DNA of 9,605 nucleotides from Oscillospiraceae bacterium (lineage in GTDB: Bacteria; Bacillota; Clostridia; Oscillospirales; Acutalibacteraceae): positions 1 through 9,605 of the forward strand of contig JAQXHW010000026.1 in the NCBI GenBank assembly GCA_029007475.1, read 5' to 3'. Below the pieces are notes generated by a model. The model was given only the letters and a program-made list of their open reading frames with translations, was not told where the DNA came from and did no database searches. The position numbers and the translations under genes were made by a program. Position 1 is the first letter of the stretch. Every line of letters starts with the position of its first letter. Positions 1 through 7,937 of the stretch are shown in pieces.

Positions 1-1
1 A

Positions 2-238
2 CGTCCCCGGCTTCTCCTTTGCGACGAGCCCACGGGTGCTTTAGATGACAGCACGGGCCGTAACATCCTAAAGCTCTTGCAGCTCAAGTGCCGCGAGGAC
101 GGTATCACAGTCGTGCTGATTACCCACAACCAGGCAATTACGCCTATCGCAGACAGGGTTATCCGCATGGGAAGCGGAAAAATTGTGAGCAATACCGTCA
201 ACGATAATCCTATGAATGTTGACGATATCCAGTGGTAA
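2..238 (+). CDS. ABC transporter ATP-binding protein (3' end only)
   Basis: This is the C-terminal 78 residues of an ABC-type ATPase; the start lies outside the window. It would bind and hydrolyse ATP on the cytoplasmic face of the membrane to drive the permease encoded next to it. The fragment opens in the Walker B region (LLLCDEPTGALD, with the catalytic Glu in DEPT) and carries the D-loop (GALD) and the H-loop (ITHN). The wording DEPTGALD is typical of the LolD/MacB/FtsE-like ATPases that pair with FtsX-type permeases. The Walker A and the LSGGQ signature are not in the window. The frame stops at TAA 236-238, 30 bases before the permease start, so the two genes are almost certainly one operon. 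The family call is firm, but the substrate cannot be told. Confidence 0.93.
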   Translation, partial: RPRLLLCDEPTGALDDSTGRNILKLLQLKCREDGITVVLITHNQAITPIADRVIRMGSGKIVSNTVNDNPMNVDDIQW

Positions 239-253
239 GTTTATTTCGAAAAG

Positions 254-260
254 AAAGGAG
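254..260 (+). promoter_or_regulatory. Ribosome binding site of the permease gene
   Basis: AAAGGAG lies 8 bases before the GTG at 269. The nearest ATG, at 278, would be 17 bases away, which is too far. The site therefore favours the GTG start. Confidence 0.75.
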
Positions 261-268
261 ATAGCGGC

Positions 269-3200
269 GTGTCCGGAATGCTTATTAAAAACACCTTGAG
301 AGATATTAGCCGCACCAAATCCCGCTTTATCTCCATTGTATTAATTATTATGCTGGGCGTAGGCTTTCTTGTGGGTATTTATTCAACAGCCCCCACAATG
401 TATGCCTCCGCCGAAGAATACTATAACACCTCCAATCTTATGGATTTTCGCCTTATCTCCACCGTGGGCTTTAGCTTAGAGGATATCGAGGAAATAGAAA
501 AGATTGAGGGCGTTTCCTCGGTTATGCCCTCGTATTTTGCGGACGTAAGCCAAAAGGGTGATAACGCCAATATCTACCGTCTTATTGCCATGCCCGAAAA
601 ATATATGGGTGAGGAGATTAATACGCCTGCTCTGCGCGAGGGCAGACTGCCCGAAAAGGATAACGAGATTGTTTTAGGCTACAAGGGCGGCATGGGTGAT
701 GTAATAGGCACAACCGTGCAGTTTGAATCGCCCAATGCTGAGGATACCCTGTCGGAGAGCCTCGAAAATACAGAATATAAAGTGGTGGGAATTGTAGATT
801 CTCCCCTTTACATATCCTTTGAACGAGGTTATACCAATGTAGGCAGCGGAAGCGTCTACAATTATGCCTTGATAAACGGCTCTAACTTCAAAATCGAAAG
901 ATATACCGAGGTTTATATTACCTTCGAAAACCTGAGAGGTCTTTCACCTTTTTCACAGGAGTACAAAAGAGTCTCAGAGGAAAATCTTGAAAGGCTTGAG
1001 AGCTTCGGTGAGGAGAGAGCAAGTCTTTTTGAAAGAGAAAACATAAAGGCCGCCGAGAGCAGTCTTGACGAAGCGCAGATTCTCATCAACCAAAAGAAAG
1101 CGTCAGCATTTTTTGAAATCGAGCAGGCAGAGACTAAAATCAAGAGCGGAGAAAAAGAGCTTAAAGATGCCACAAAAGAGGGCAGAGATAAGCTCGTTTC
1201 TGCAAAATTGGAGCTTGAAGCAGGAGAAGATGAGCTTGCAAGCCAGCAGACACTAATGGAAAAGAAGCTCAGCGAAGCCGAAGCTGAGATTTTAAGCGCC
1301 GAGGAAAAGCTCTCACAGGGCGAAGAGGATATAGCAAAGGGTAAAGAGGAAATCCGAAACGCACTCTTTGAGCAATTTTCAAAGTTCGGAATAAGCGAGA
1401 GGGTGTTTAATTTCTTTTTACCCGAGGGGGAGATTCCCACCGCTGACGATATAAACAGCTTAGGCGGACTTGTAGAGTTTTGCTCCGCGACTATTAATTT
1501 CAATATAGAAAAAACTCAGGAGCTTATCTCCTTTTACGAGAAAAGAGCCGAAATAGCGGGCAAGGCTCCCGAGGATTATCTCGGCTATAAATCGGCAGTG
1601 AAAACCCTTGCATCCTTACAGGAAGCCGAGGAGGGTCTGCAAAACTTTTTAACCTCAGGCAAAGAGGAGCTTATATCTGCTATTGAAAAAATAGAGGAGG
1701 GCGAAAAGTCCCTTGACGAATCACGGCCTCTGGTGGAAAGCGCAAGAGATGAATTTGAGGAGGAAAAAGCCCTTGCAGAGGGAAAGATCGCCGATGCAAG
1801 AGCACAGCTTGACGAGGGCTGGAGTGATTATTATGCAGGGCTTAGGGAGCTTGACAGCAAGGAGAAAGAAGCTTTAGATGAGCTTATCAAGGCAAAGAAT
1901 CAGCTTGCGGAAAAATCCGAGGAAGCTCAGGTTGCCCTTATCTCCGCCCAAGCGGAAATTGACAAGGCATACGCAAGACTGAAAGCTCTGCCGGATCCTG
2001 AGTGGTACTGCTACGACCGTGACGAAAATCCGGGCTACTCATCCTATGAGGACAACGTGGAGAGGGTTAATTCCGTTGGCTCTGTTTTTCCCGTGTTCTT
2101 TATGCTTGTGGCAATTCTCGTCTGCGTTACCACCATGTCCAGGCTTGTTGAGGAACAGCGCGGTGACGTGGGCGCACTCACAACCTTGGGCTACCGGCCT
2201 ATACATATTATTTCAAAGTACATAGCTTACAGCGCTTCGGCTACTGTTGTCGGCTCAATTCTCGGCTCCGTGGTGGGACTGTTGGTTATTCCCTCGGTAA
2301 TATTCAATGCCTACGGAATTCTCTATAAGCTTCCGTCCTTTGTCCTGACACTAAACGTACCGAGCATGATTATTGCGGTTGTTGTGGCGCTTCTGTGTAC
2401 CTGCTTGGTAGCTGTTGCTTCCTGCTACTCCTTGGTACGAAATAAGCCGGCCGCTCTCCTTAGACCTAAGGCTCCCAAGCCGGGCAAGAGAATTCTTTTA
2501 GAAAGGATACCTTTCCTCTGGAAACATCTTGGCTTCTTTGCGAAGGTAACTGCCCGAAATATTTTCCGCTATAAGGCTCGTTTCCTAATGACGATTATCG
2601 GCGTTGCAGGTTGTACCGCTCTGATTTTCGCAGGCTTCGGACTTTACAACAGCATAACCGATATTGTGGATAAGCAGTTTAAGGAGATATTTACCTATGA
2701 CGCTATGCTCGTGGCAAAAAGCGGAGGTGTGCGTATTGACGCTATCACCGAGGCCTTGTCCGAGGACGAGAGAATTGCTGATTTTTCGGTTTCGCGTCAG
2801 GCGCTCGTAACCGTTTCTAAGGATGATAAAAAAATTACTGATAATACCTATATCATGGTGCCTGAAAACACCGATGATTTTGAAAAAATAATTAATCTCA
2901 AGGAGAGAACCTCTCAAAGAGCCATTGAGCTTACAGGAGAAGGCTGTGTCCTTACAGAGAAGCTCGCAACGAGCATAAACGCAAAGGTGGGCGATACGGT
3001 ACTGGTTGCTGATAACGGCAGAGAGGCTCAGATTAAGGTTACCGGTATCTGCGAAAATTATCTAAACGGCTATATCTATATGGATTATGAAGCCTATGTA
3101 AAGGCCTTTGACCAAAACCCCACCTACGGCGTTGTTGCCTGCAAATATGCCGAGGGCAAGGACTTTGACGAGGACAGCTTCTCAAAGGAATATATCAACA

Positions 3201-3670
3201 GCGGCAACGTTTTGGCGGTTAGCGTTACCTCTAAGGGCGTTGCGAATTTCGGCAACATGATACAGGCACTCAACTACGTTGTAATGGTTATGATAGCAAG
3301 TGCCGCGGCTTTGGCTTTTGTGGTGCTTTATAATCTGACGAATATAAATATTGCGGAAAGAAAGAGGGAGATTTCAACCCTCAAGGTCTTAGGCTTTAAG
3401 TCGGGAGAAACCTCCGCATATATTAACAGAGAAAACATACTGCTTACCCTTGTCGGTACCGCAGCAGGCCTGCTTTTCGGAACGTGGCTTCTCAGCTTTA
3501 TTATTAAAACCGTTGAAGTCAACATGGTTATGTTTGGCCGTGAGTTCCATTTTTTGAGCTTTTTCCTGGCTACGGCGCTTACCCTTGTTTTCTCAGCTGC
3601 CGTTAATTTAATAATTCGTATTAAGCTAAAGAAAATTGATATGGTCGAGAGTCTTAAATCCGTGGATTAG
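269..3670 (+). CDS. FtsX-type ABC transporter permease with extracytoplasmic coiled-coil insertion
   Basis: This 1133-residue membrane protein is the probable partner of the ATPase encoded just upstream. It is built as two similar halves. Each begins with a basic R-x-I-x-R-x-K-x-R-F segment (residues 11-20 and 763-772) leading into a membrane helix (about 20-41 and 772-794). Each then has an extracytoplasmic MacB-like domain (GD-containing turns near 143 and 908) and a three-helix FtsX domain (about 603-722 and 1002-1117, each with an E-x(5-6)-L-x-x-LG-[YF] loop, at 629-642 and 1033-1043). Eight membrane segments are predicted, with both termini inside. The first outer domain contains a very charged Glu/Lys/Ala-rich region: helices at about 255-368 and 449-572 separated by a less charged stretch, suggesting a coiled-coil hairpin. 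Domain order fits large Bacillota permeases of unknown substrate. Mechanical signalling to wall enzymes, as in FtsEX, or export of lipids or peptides are both possible. The GTG start is supported by its ribosome binding site. Confidence 0.9.
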   Translation: MSGMLIKNTLRDISRTKSRFISIVLIIMLGVGFLVGIYSTAPTMYASAEEYYNTSNLMDFRLISTVGFSLEDIEEIEKIEGVSSVMPSYFADVSQKGDNANIYRLIAMPEKYMGEEINTPALREGRLPEKDNEIVLGYKGGMGDVIGTTVQFESPNAEDTLSESLENTEYKVVGIVDSPLYISFERGYTNVGSGSVYNYALINGSNFKIERYTEVYITFENLRGLSPFSQEYKRVSEENLERLESFGEERASLFERENIKAAESSLDEAQILINQKKASAFFEIEQAETKIKSGEKELKDATKEGRDKLVSAKLELEAGEDELASQQTLMEKKLSEAEAEILSAEEKLSQGEEDIAKGKEEIRNALFEQFSKFGISERVFNFFLPEGEIPTADDINSLGGLVEFCSATINFNIEKTQELISFYEKRAEIAGKAPEDYLGYKSAVKTLASLQEAEEGLQNFLTSGKEELISAIEKIEEGEKSLDESRPLVESARDEFEEEKALAEGKIADARAQLDEGWSDYYAGLRELDSKEKEALDELIKAKNQLAEKSEEAQVALISAQAEIDKAYARLKALPDPEWYCYDRDENPGYSSYEDNVERVNSVGSVFPVFFMLVAILVCVTTMSRLVEEQRGDVGALTTLGYRPIHIISKYIAYSASATVVGSILGSVVGLLVIPSVIFNAYGILYKLPSFVLTLNVPSMIIAVVVALLCTCLVAVASCYSLVRNKPAALLRPKAPKPGKRILLERIPFLWKHLGFFAKVTARNIFRYKARFLMTIIGVAGCTALIFAGFGLYNSITDIVDKQFKEIFTYDAMLVAKSGGVRIDAITEALSEDERIADFSVSRQALVTVSKDDKKITDNTYIMVPENTDDFEKIINLKERTSQRAIELTGEGCVLTEKLATSINAKVGDTVLVADNGREAQIKVTGICENYLNGYIYMDYEAYVKAFDQNPTYGVVACKYAEGKDFDEDSFSKEYINSGNVLAVSVTSKGVANFGNMIQALNYVVMVMIASAAALAFVVLYNLTNINIAERKREISTLKVLGFKSGETSAYINRENILLTLVGTAAGLLFGTWLLSFIIKTVEVNMVMFGREFHFLSFFLATALTLVFSAAVNLIIRIKLKKIDMVESLKSVD

Positions 3671-3692
3671 TATTAATAAAATTACTCATACT

Positions 3693-3700
3693 AAAGGAGG
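3693..3700 (+). promoter_or_regulatory. Ribosome binding site of gatC
   Basis: AAAGGAGG is a near-perfect anti-Shine-Dalgarno match, 7 bases before the ATG at 3708. It fixes that ATG as the gatC start even though the reading frame is open further upstream into the permease gene. It is the strongest ribosome binding site in the gat cluster, in line with gatA and gatB relying on coupling to gatC. Confidence 0.85.
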
Positions 3701-3707
3701 TGTGGGA

Positions 3708-3995
3708 ATGATTACAAAAGAGGATGTTTTGAAGCTTGCCGCCCTTTCTAAGCTCTGTGTTTCAGATGAGGAGGCGGACTCTCTCACAGCTCAGCTTGAG
3801 AGTATAATTGAGTTTGCAAGGGAGATTCAAAACGCAGGTTTTGAAACCGATAAACTCCCCGAAATCACCCACACCGATACTTTATTTCGCAAGGATGAGA
3901 TTAAGGCTTCTATTCCCTTAGAGAAAGCGCTCAGTAATGCACCCATGAGTGAGGACGGCTTCTTCCTTGTTAGAAAGTGGTCGGAGCATGAGTAA
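3708..3995 (+). CDS. gatC: Glutamyl/aspartyl-tRNA amidotransferase subunit C
   Basis: GatC is the small subunit that wraps around GatA and GatB and stabilises the GatCAB complex. The complex turns misacylated Glu-tRNA(Gln) and/or Asp-tRNA(Asn) into the correct aminoacyl-tRNA in the cytoplasm. The protein has 95 residues, the usual family length. It shows the N-terminal helical part (ITKEDVLKLAALSKL with acidic residues after it), the central LFRKDEI at 59-65 corresponding to the family's LR-x-D element, and ALSNAP at 74-79. The usual ending G-x-F-x-VP-x-V is changed here to GFFLVRKWSEHE, a mild oddity. The start is fixed by the ribosome binding site at 3693-3700, and the last 8 bases overlap gatA. 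The identification is supported both by sequence and by the neighbouring gatA and gatB. Confidence 0.95.
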   Translation: MITKEDVLKLAALSKLCVSDEEADSLTAQLESIIEFAREIQNAGFETDKLPEITHTDTLFRKDEIKASIPLEKALSNAPMSEDGFFLVRKWSEHE

Positions 3996-5442
3996 ACTTT
4001 TAGATATTCACGAAAAACTTATTAACAAAGACATCAGTGCCGTACAGCTTGCTAAGCTGTATCTTTCTAAAGCAAAGAGAGATAACGGCGCTTTGGGCGC
4101 CTATGTTAGTTTTACCGAAGAAGAAGCGCTTAAAACAGCGAAAGCAGTCGACGGAAAAATTGCAAGAGGAGAGATGATAAGCCCCCTTGCAGGGATACCC
4201 ATGGCATTAAAGGACAATATCTCGACAAAGGACATAAAGACCACCTGCTGCAGCAGGATTTTATGTGACTATACTCCTGTCTATAATGCCACCGTTTGGG
4301 AAAGGTTAATTAATAAAGATGCAGTTCTAATCGGCAAAACCAATATGGATGAGTTTGCCATGGGCTCAAGCTGTGAATCCTCCTGCTTCTTTCCTGCCAA
4401 AAACCCTCATAATACCGAGCATGTACCCGGCGGCTCCTCAGGAGGAAGCGCCGCCGCAGTTGCGGGAAATCTTGCTCTCTATGCTCTGGGAAGCGATACA
4501 GGAGGCTCTGTGCGTCAACCCTCTGCCCACTGCGGTATTGTTGGCTTAAAGCCCACCTATGGGGCGGTTTCCCGCTACGGACTTATTGCTTATGCCTCAA
4601 GCCTTGACCAAGTGGGCGTTATGGCAGGCAGTGCTGAGGATGTGGCTCTTGTTTTTGACAGTATCGCAGGCGGCGACTCTATGGACAGCACCTCGAATCC
4701 TCAGTATCAGGCAAACACCCTAAGGGATCTTGAAAGCGAAATTAAAGGCAAAAAAATCGGTATTGTTAAGGAGCTTTCAGAGGGACTTAATGAGGACGTG
4801 GAAAAGGCTTTCTCAGAAGCCGTAAAGGTATATGAGACTTTAGGCGCAAGGATAGAGTATATCAGCTTGCCTACTCTTCAGTATACTTTGCCGATTTATT
4901 ATATCTTAGCCTGTGCTGAGGCATCCTCAAATTTAGGCCGTTACGACGGGGTGCGCTACGGGTTTAGAAAAAATATATATGAGGATATCAACGATATGGT
5001 CTCGCAAACTCGCAGCGAGGGCTTCGGCGACGAGGTTAAGAGAAGAATTCTAATGGGTACCTATGTGCTTTCAAAGGGTTATCGGGACGCCTACTATAAA
5101 AAAGCGCAGGAGCTTCGTTTGGCGGTTGTGGCCGACTTCAAAAGAGCGTTCTCCAAGTGTGACGTGATTCTCAGCCCTACCACACCTGCTACGGCAGGCA
5201 AGTTAGGCACTCAAAGCGAAAATCCGGTGGATAATTACCGCGAAGATATCTGCACGGTGCCTGTGAATATCGCAGGACTTCCTTCGGTTTCCGTACCCTG
5301 CGGCTTTGACAGAGAAAACCTGCCCATAGGTATGCAGATTATCGGCAGGAGCTTCGAAGAAAACAAAATACTTAACTTTGCCCATAAATTCGGGCAAGTT
5401 ACAGAATATATAAAAGAGACGGATTGGGGGGTAAGGCTGTGA
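3988..5442 (+). CDS. gatA: Glutamyl/aspartyl-tRNA amidotransferase subunit A (glutaminase)
   Basis: GatA is the amidase-signature subunit that hydrolyses glutamine and channels the ammonia to GatB. The protein has 484 residues with the start at ATG 3988, matching the usual length near 485. The Ser-cisSer-Lys triad is complete: K75 in the ALKDNI motif, S150 in GGSSGGS and the nucleophile S174 in DTGGSVRQPS. R353 (in VKRRIL) and D420 (in EDICTVPVN) look like the residues that hold the glutamine substrate, judged by spacing from the triad as in known GatA proteins. The start overlaps the end of gatC by 8 bases and has only a weak ribosome binding site, so translational coupling to gatC is likely. 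An in-frame extension upstream to 3949 runs wholly inside gatC and was not used. The stop overlaps the gatB start by 4 bases. Confidence 0.97.
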   Translation: MSKLLDIHEKLINKDISAVQLAKLYLSKAKRDNGALGAYVSFTEEEALKTAKAVDGKIARGEMISPLAGIPMALKDNISTKDIKTTCCSRILCDYTPVYNATVWERLINKDAVLIGKTNMDEFAMGSSCESSCFFPAKNPHNTEHVPGGSSGGSAAAVAGNLALYALGSDTGGSVRQPSAHCGIVGLKPTYGAVSRYGLIAYASSLDQVGVMAGSAEDVALVFDSIAGGDSMDSTSNPQYQANTLRDLESEIKGKKIGIVKELSEGLNEDVEKAFSEAVKVYETLGARIEYISLPTLQYTLPIYYILACAEASSNLGRYDGVRYGFRKNIYEDINDMVSQTRSEGFGDEVKRRILMGTYVLSKGYRDAYYKKAQELRLAVVADFKRAFSKCDVILSPTTPATAGKLGTQSENPVDNYREDICTVPVNIAGLPSVSVPCGFDRENLPIGMQIIGRSFEENKILNFAHKFGQVTEYIKETDWGVRL

Positions 5443-6851
5443 GTTACCTGCTTCAAGTAGGTCTTGAAACTCACCTTGAGCTCAAGACTAAGAGCAAGAT
5501 TTTCTGCTCCTGCGAAAACAGCTTTTCCTCTTTGCCCAACACTCATTGCTGCCCTGTCTGTCTCGGTCATCCGGGCACTCTGCCGACTCTTAACAGAGAA
5601 GCGGTAAGGCTTGCGGTCATGGCAGGACTTGCCCTTAACTGCAAAATTCAGAAGAACTCAAAAATGGATAGAAAGAACTATTTCTATCCCGATTTGCCCA
5701 AGGCGTATCAGATTTCTCAGTTTGACGTTCCCCTCTGCCGTGACGGCTTTCTCACCCTTTCCTCAGGAAAGATTATCCGCATTGAGCGAATCCATATCGA
5801 GGAAGACGCAGGAAAGCTGATACATAAGGACGGCAAGGTATATATTGACTATAACCGCGTAGGAGTACCCCTTATTGAAATTGTAACTCACCCGGATATC
5901 GAGAGTGTTGATGAGGCAAGGGAATACGTCCAAAAGCTCCAAAGGCGCATGAGATATCTTGGTATCTCTGATTGCAAAATGCAGGAAGGCTCTATGCGCT
6001 GCGACGTAAATGTTTCTGTAAGGAAAGAGCCCTCAGAGCCTTTGGGTACACGCACGGAGATTAAAAATATGAACTCCGTTAGCTATATGACAAGAGCTAT
6101 TGAGTACGAGTATAAGCGCCAAAGCGAGCTTTTGGAAAAAGGCGGGAGGGTTAAGCGCGAAACTCTCCGCTTTATAGAGCGTGACGGCTCAACACAGCCT
6201 ATGAGAAGCAAAGAGAATGCAGACGATTATCGCTTCCTGCCTGAGCCTGATTTGCTCAGCCTTACTCTAACCGATGACGAAATTGAGTCTATAAAAGCAA
6301 AAATCCCCGAATTGCCCGATGAGAAAATCAAAAGATATAAAGAATGTTTCGGTTTAAGCCCCGAAGACAGCGAAAACCTTATAAAATATCCTGCCGTGGC
6401 AAATTATTTTGAGAAAGCCGCGGAGCTATTCGGCAGGCCGAAAATGCTTTCAAATTTTATTTGCGGGCAGATCTTCGCGTTCCTCAAAACCGAAGAGGAA
6501 AAAGAAAATTTTAGTGTAACTGTTACACCCGAGAATCTTTGTGAGCTTCTAAATCTGCTTGAGCAGAAAAAGATAAGTAACGCCTTGGCAAAGGAAACCC
6601 TGGGAAAAATGCTTCAAAGCGGAAAATCCTGCGGAGCCTTTCTCTCCGAGAAGGATTTTTCAGTCCTTGACGAGAATACTCTTAAATTATTTTGCAGAGA
6701 AGCCCTTGAGGAAAACCAAAAGGCCTTGGCAGACTACAAAGACGGAAAAGAAAAGGCTCTGAAAGCAATTTTAGGAGCTGTCATGAAGAAGTCCAAGGGT
6801 AAAGCTCAAGCGGAAAAAGCACTTAAAATTATTAAAGAAATTATAGGATAA
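5439..6851 (+). CDS. gatB: Glutamyl/aspartyl-tRNA amidotransferase subunit B
   Basis: GatB binds the misacylated tRNA, activates the Glu or Asp side chain with ATP and adds the ammonia delivered by GatA. The protein has 470 residues. The cradle domain (about 1-290) has the opening VGLETHLEL, a four-cysteine zinc site (C23, C25, C38, C41), MDRKNYFYPDLPKAYQISQ at 66-84, HIEEDAGKL at 119-127, the IDYNRVGVPLIE element at 136-147, GSMRCDVNVSVR at 184-195 and the DYRFLPEPDL motif at 263-272. A helical and YqeY-like tail (about 295-470) ends with the tRNA-contacting GK-x-KAL and KKSKGKA region. The start chosen is GTG 5439, giving a 4-base GTGA overlap with the gatA stop. TTG 5424 is in frame but would add five residues before the family's N-terminus. 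The short distance from the G-rich stretch 5426-5432 also fits GTG. Confidence 0.96.
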   Translation: MSYLLQVGLETHLELKTKSKIFCSCENSFSSLPNTHCCPVCLGHPGTLPTLNREAVRLAVMAGLALNCKIQKNSKMDRKNYFYPDLPKAYQISQFDVPLCRDGFLTLSSGKIIRIERIHIEEDAGKLIHKDGKVYIDYNRVGVPLIEIVTHPDIESVDEAREYVQKLQRRMRYLGISDCKMQEGSMRCDVNVSVRKEPSEPLGTRTEIKNMNSVSYMTRAIEYEYKRQSELLEKGGRVKRETLRFIERDGSTQPMRSKENADDYRFLPEPDLLSLTLTDDEIESIKAKIPELPDEKIKRYKECFGLSPEDSENLIKYPAVANYFEKAAELFGRPKMLSNFICGQIFAFLKTEEEKENFSVTVTPENLCELLNLLEQKKISNALAKETLGKMLQSGKSCGAFLSEKDFSVLDENTLKLFCREALEENQKALADYKDGKEKALKAILGAVMKKSKGKAQAEKALKIIKEIIG

Positions 6852-6854
6852 GCT

Positions 6855-7685
6855 ATGTCGACACTTTATATAACCGATTTAGACGCAACACTTCTGAATA
6901 CAAGCGCGAAAATTTCCGATTACACAAGGGATACAATCAACGCCCTTATGGAAAAGGGAATGTTTTTCTCCTTTGCAACGGCAAGAAGCGACGAAACTGC
7001 GCTGGCTGTTACCGAGGGACTCTGTCCCAACGTGCCTGTTGCGGTATATACGGGAGCCTTTTTGGTTGACCCGAAAAGTCGCAGAAAAATGATTTCTCAC
7101 TATATGAACGAGAGAGAAATCGCAGTCGTTTTGGAAGCGGTGGAAAAATTTTCCCAAGTACCTATCGTGTATTCGGTTTTAGACGGTAAGGAGAGGTTTA
7201 TCTACGATTTTTCCGTTGTCAGCGATAATGTTAAAAAATTCGTAAAGACAAGAGAGAAAAGCGGAAACAGAAATTTTCCCGTACATGGCGGCTTCGAAAA
7301 GACTCTGATTGGGGATATTTTCTACTTTGCCTTTATGGAGCCGAAAGAGGCATTAGAGCCCATCTACGGGTTTTTAAGGGATAAATGCAACTGCCTTTTT
7401 CAGCCTGACAACTATACGGATAACTGGTTTTTAGAGGTAATGTCAGAGAAAGCAACAAAAGCCAACGCCGCTTTGGAAATAAAGGCACTTTTAGGCGCCG
7501 ACAGAATGGTAGCTTTCGGCGACGGAATAAATGATATCGCACTTCTTGAGGCCGCCGATGAGGGATACGCCGTAGCCAACGCGGAAAAAGAGCTGAAAGC
7601 TGTCGCAACAGGTATCATAGACCATTGTGATAATGATGCGGTGGCTAAATGGCTTTGGAATGAATGGAATAAGTCTTTTCCGTGA
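6855..7685 (+). CDS. HAD superfamily (Cof-type) hydrolase
   Basis: This is a 276-residue cytoplasmic phosphatase-like protein of the HAD superfamily, Cof/IIB class, which commonly removes phosphate from sugar phosphates, nucleotides or cofactors such as FMN and pyridoxal phosphate. Motif I is DLDATLL, with nucleophile D8 and acid/base D10. Motif II is T42 in FATAR, motif III is probably K202 before the NAAL stretch, and motif IV is GDGINDIALL with D223 and D227. The long middle part (about 85-190) is the cap domain that decides substrate. An Ala (A11) replaces the Gly of the usual DxDGT. The start at ATG 6855 is 3 bases after the gatB stop, with AGGA at 6845-6848 inside gatB, so it is probably the last gene of the gat transcript. 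The substrate is unknown, and a functional link with tRNA amidation is not evident. Confidence 0.9.
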   Translation: MSTLYITDLDATLLNTSAKISDYTRDTINALMEKGMFFSFATARSDETALAVTEGLCPNVPVAVYTGAFLVDPKSRRKMISHYMNEREIAVVLEAVEKFSQVPIVYSVLDGKERFIYDFSVVSDNVKKFVKTREKSGNRNFPVHGGFEKTLIGDIFYFAFMEPKEALEPIYGFLRDKCNCLFQPDNYTDNWFLEVMSEKATKANAALEIKALLGADRMVAFGDGINDIALLEAADEGYAVANAEKELKAVATGIIDHCDNDAVAKWLWNEWNKSFP

Positions 7686-7737
7686 AATTATGAAGTCTCA
7701 GCTTACCCTCAAAGCATACAGAATAAGGGGCAAAGGA

Positions 7738-7770
7738 AAATGCCGCTGTGAAACGTCGCAGCGGCATTTA
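7738..7770 (+). terminator. Probable rho-independent terminator after the HAD gene
   Basis: An 11-bp perfect stem (7738-7748 paired with 7759-7769) has a GC-rich core GCCGCTG/CAGCGGC and a 10-base loop. It starts 52 bases after the HAD stop. The T run after it is short (TTTA, then an A/T-rich stretch), so termination may be incomplete. The rest of the spacer up to pyk (7686-7937) holds this hairpin and the pyk promoter; I see no further gene in it. Confidence 0.7.
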
Positions 7771-7845
7771 ATAATTATATACTCTATCGGGAAAAGCTCA
7801 GTCGAAAAATCGGTAAATTCGTCTGAAATTTAACATTTTGTCCTG

Positions 7846-7874
7846 TTGAAAACAAAGAACTCTTGTGTTATCAT
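7846..7874 (+). promoter_or_regulatory. Sigma-A-type promoter of pyk
   Basis: TTGAAA at 7846-7851 (-35, five of six consensus bases) and TATCAT at 7869-7874 (-10, five of six) are separated by the ideal 17 bases. The DNA upstream, about 7806-7840, is rich in A and T runs and may act as an UP element. Transcription would begin near 7881, leaving an untranslated leader of roughly 57 bases. It lies after the terminator of the preceding unit, so pyk has its own promoter. Confidence 0.75.
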
Positions 7875-7937
7875 AAAGTAGGAAAACTAAGCCAGAATAT
7901 AAGTATATTTCAAATTAAACGTATACGGGGTAATACT

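Noticed and set aside
913..1503. Open frame of 196 codons on the minus strand inside the permease gene
   Set aside because: It is opposite the purine-rich coiled-coil coding region, gives a low-complexity Ser/Leu-rich product and has no family resemblance. It is a shadow of biased codons.
3585..3612. TTGTTT and TTTAAT with 16 bases between them, as a possible internal promoter for gatC
   Set aside because: The -35 matches only three of six bases, and the elements lie in the coding sequence of a membrane helix, where T-rich words are expected.
7778..7783. TATACT as a second -10 element before pyk
   Set aside because: No -35-like word is found 16-18 bases upstream, where the sequence is the loop and arm of the terminator hairpin.
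7627..7833. Open frame of 68 codons overlapping the end of the HAD gene and running through the terminator hairpin
   Set aside because: It has no ribosome binding site and no recognisable product, and it crosses a transcription terminator. It overlaps a well-supported gene in another frame.
7896..7927. Imperfect A/T inverted repeat and the self-complementary CGTATACG in the pyk leader as an operator or riboswitch
   Set aside because: The arms are short and A/T-rich, the leader is only about 57 bases long and no known riboswitch or repressor pattern is visible.
7863..7937. N-terminal extension of pyruvate kinase from TTG 7863
   Set aside because: It would start inside the spacer of the promoter and add 25 residues not found in the family. 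The ATG at 7938 matches the family N-terminus.
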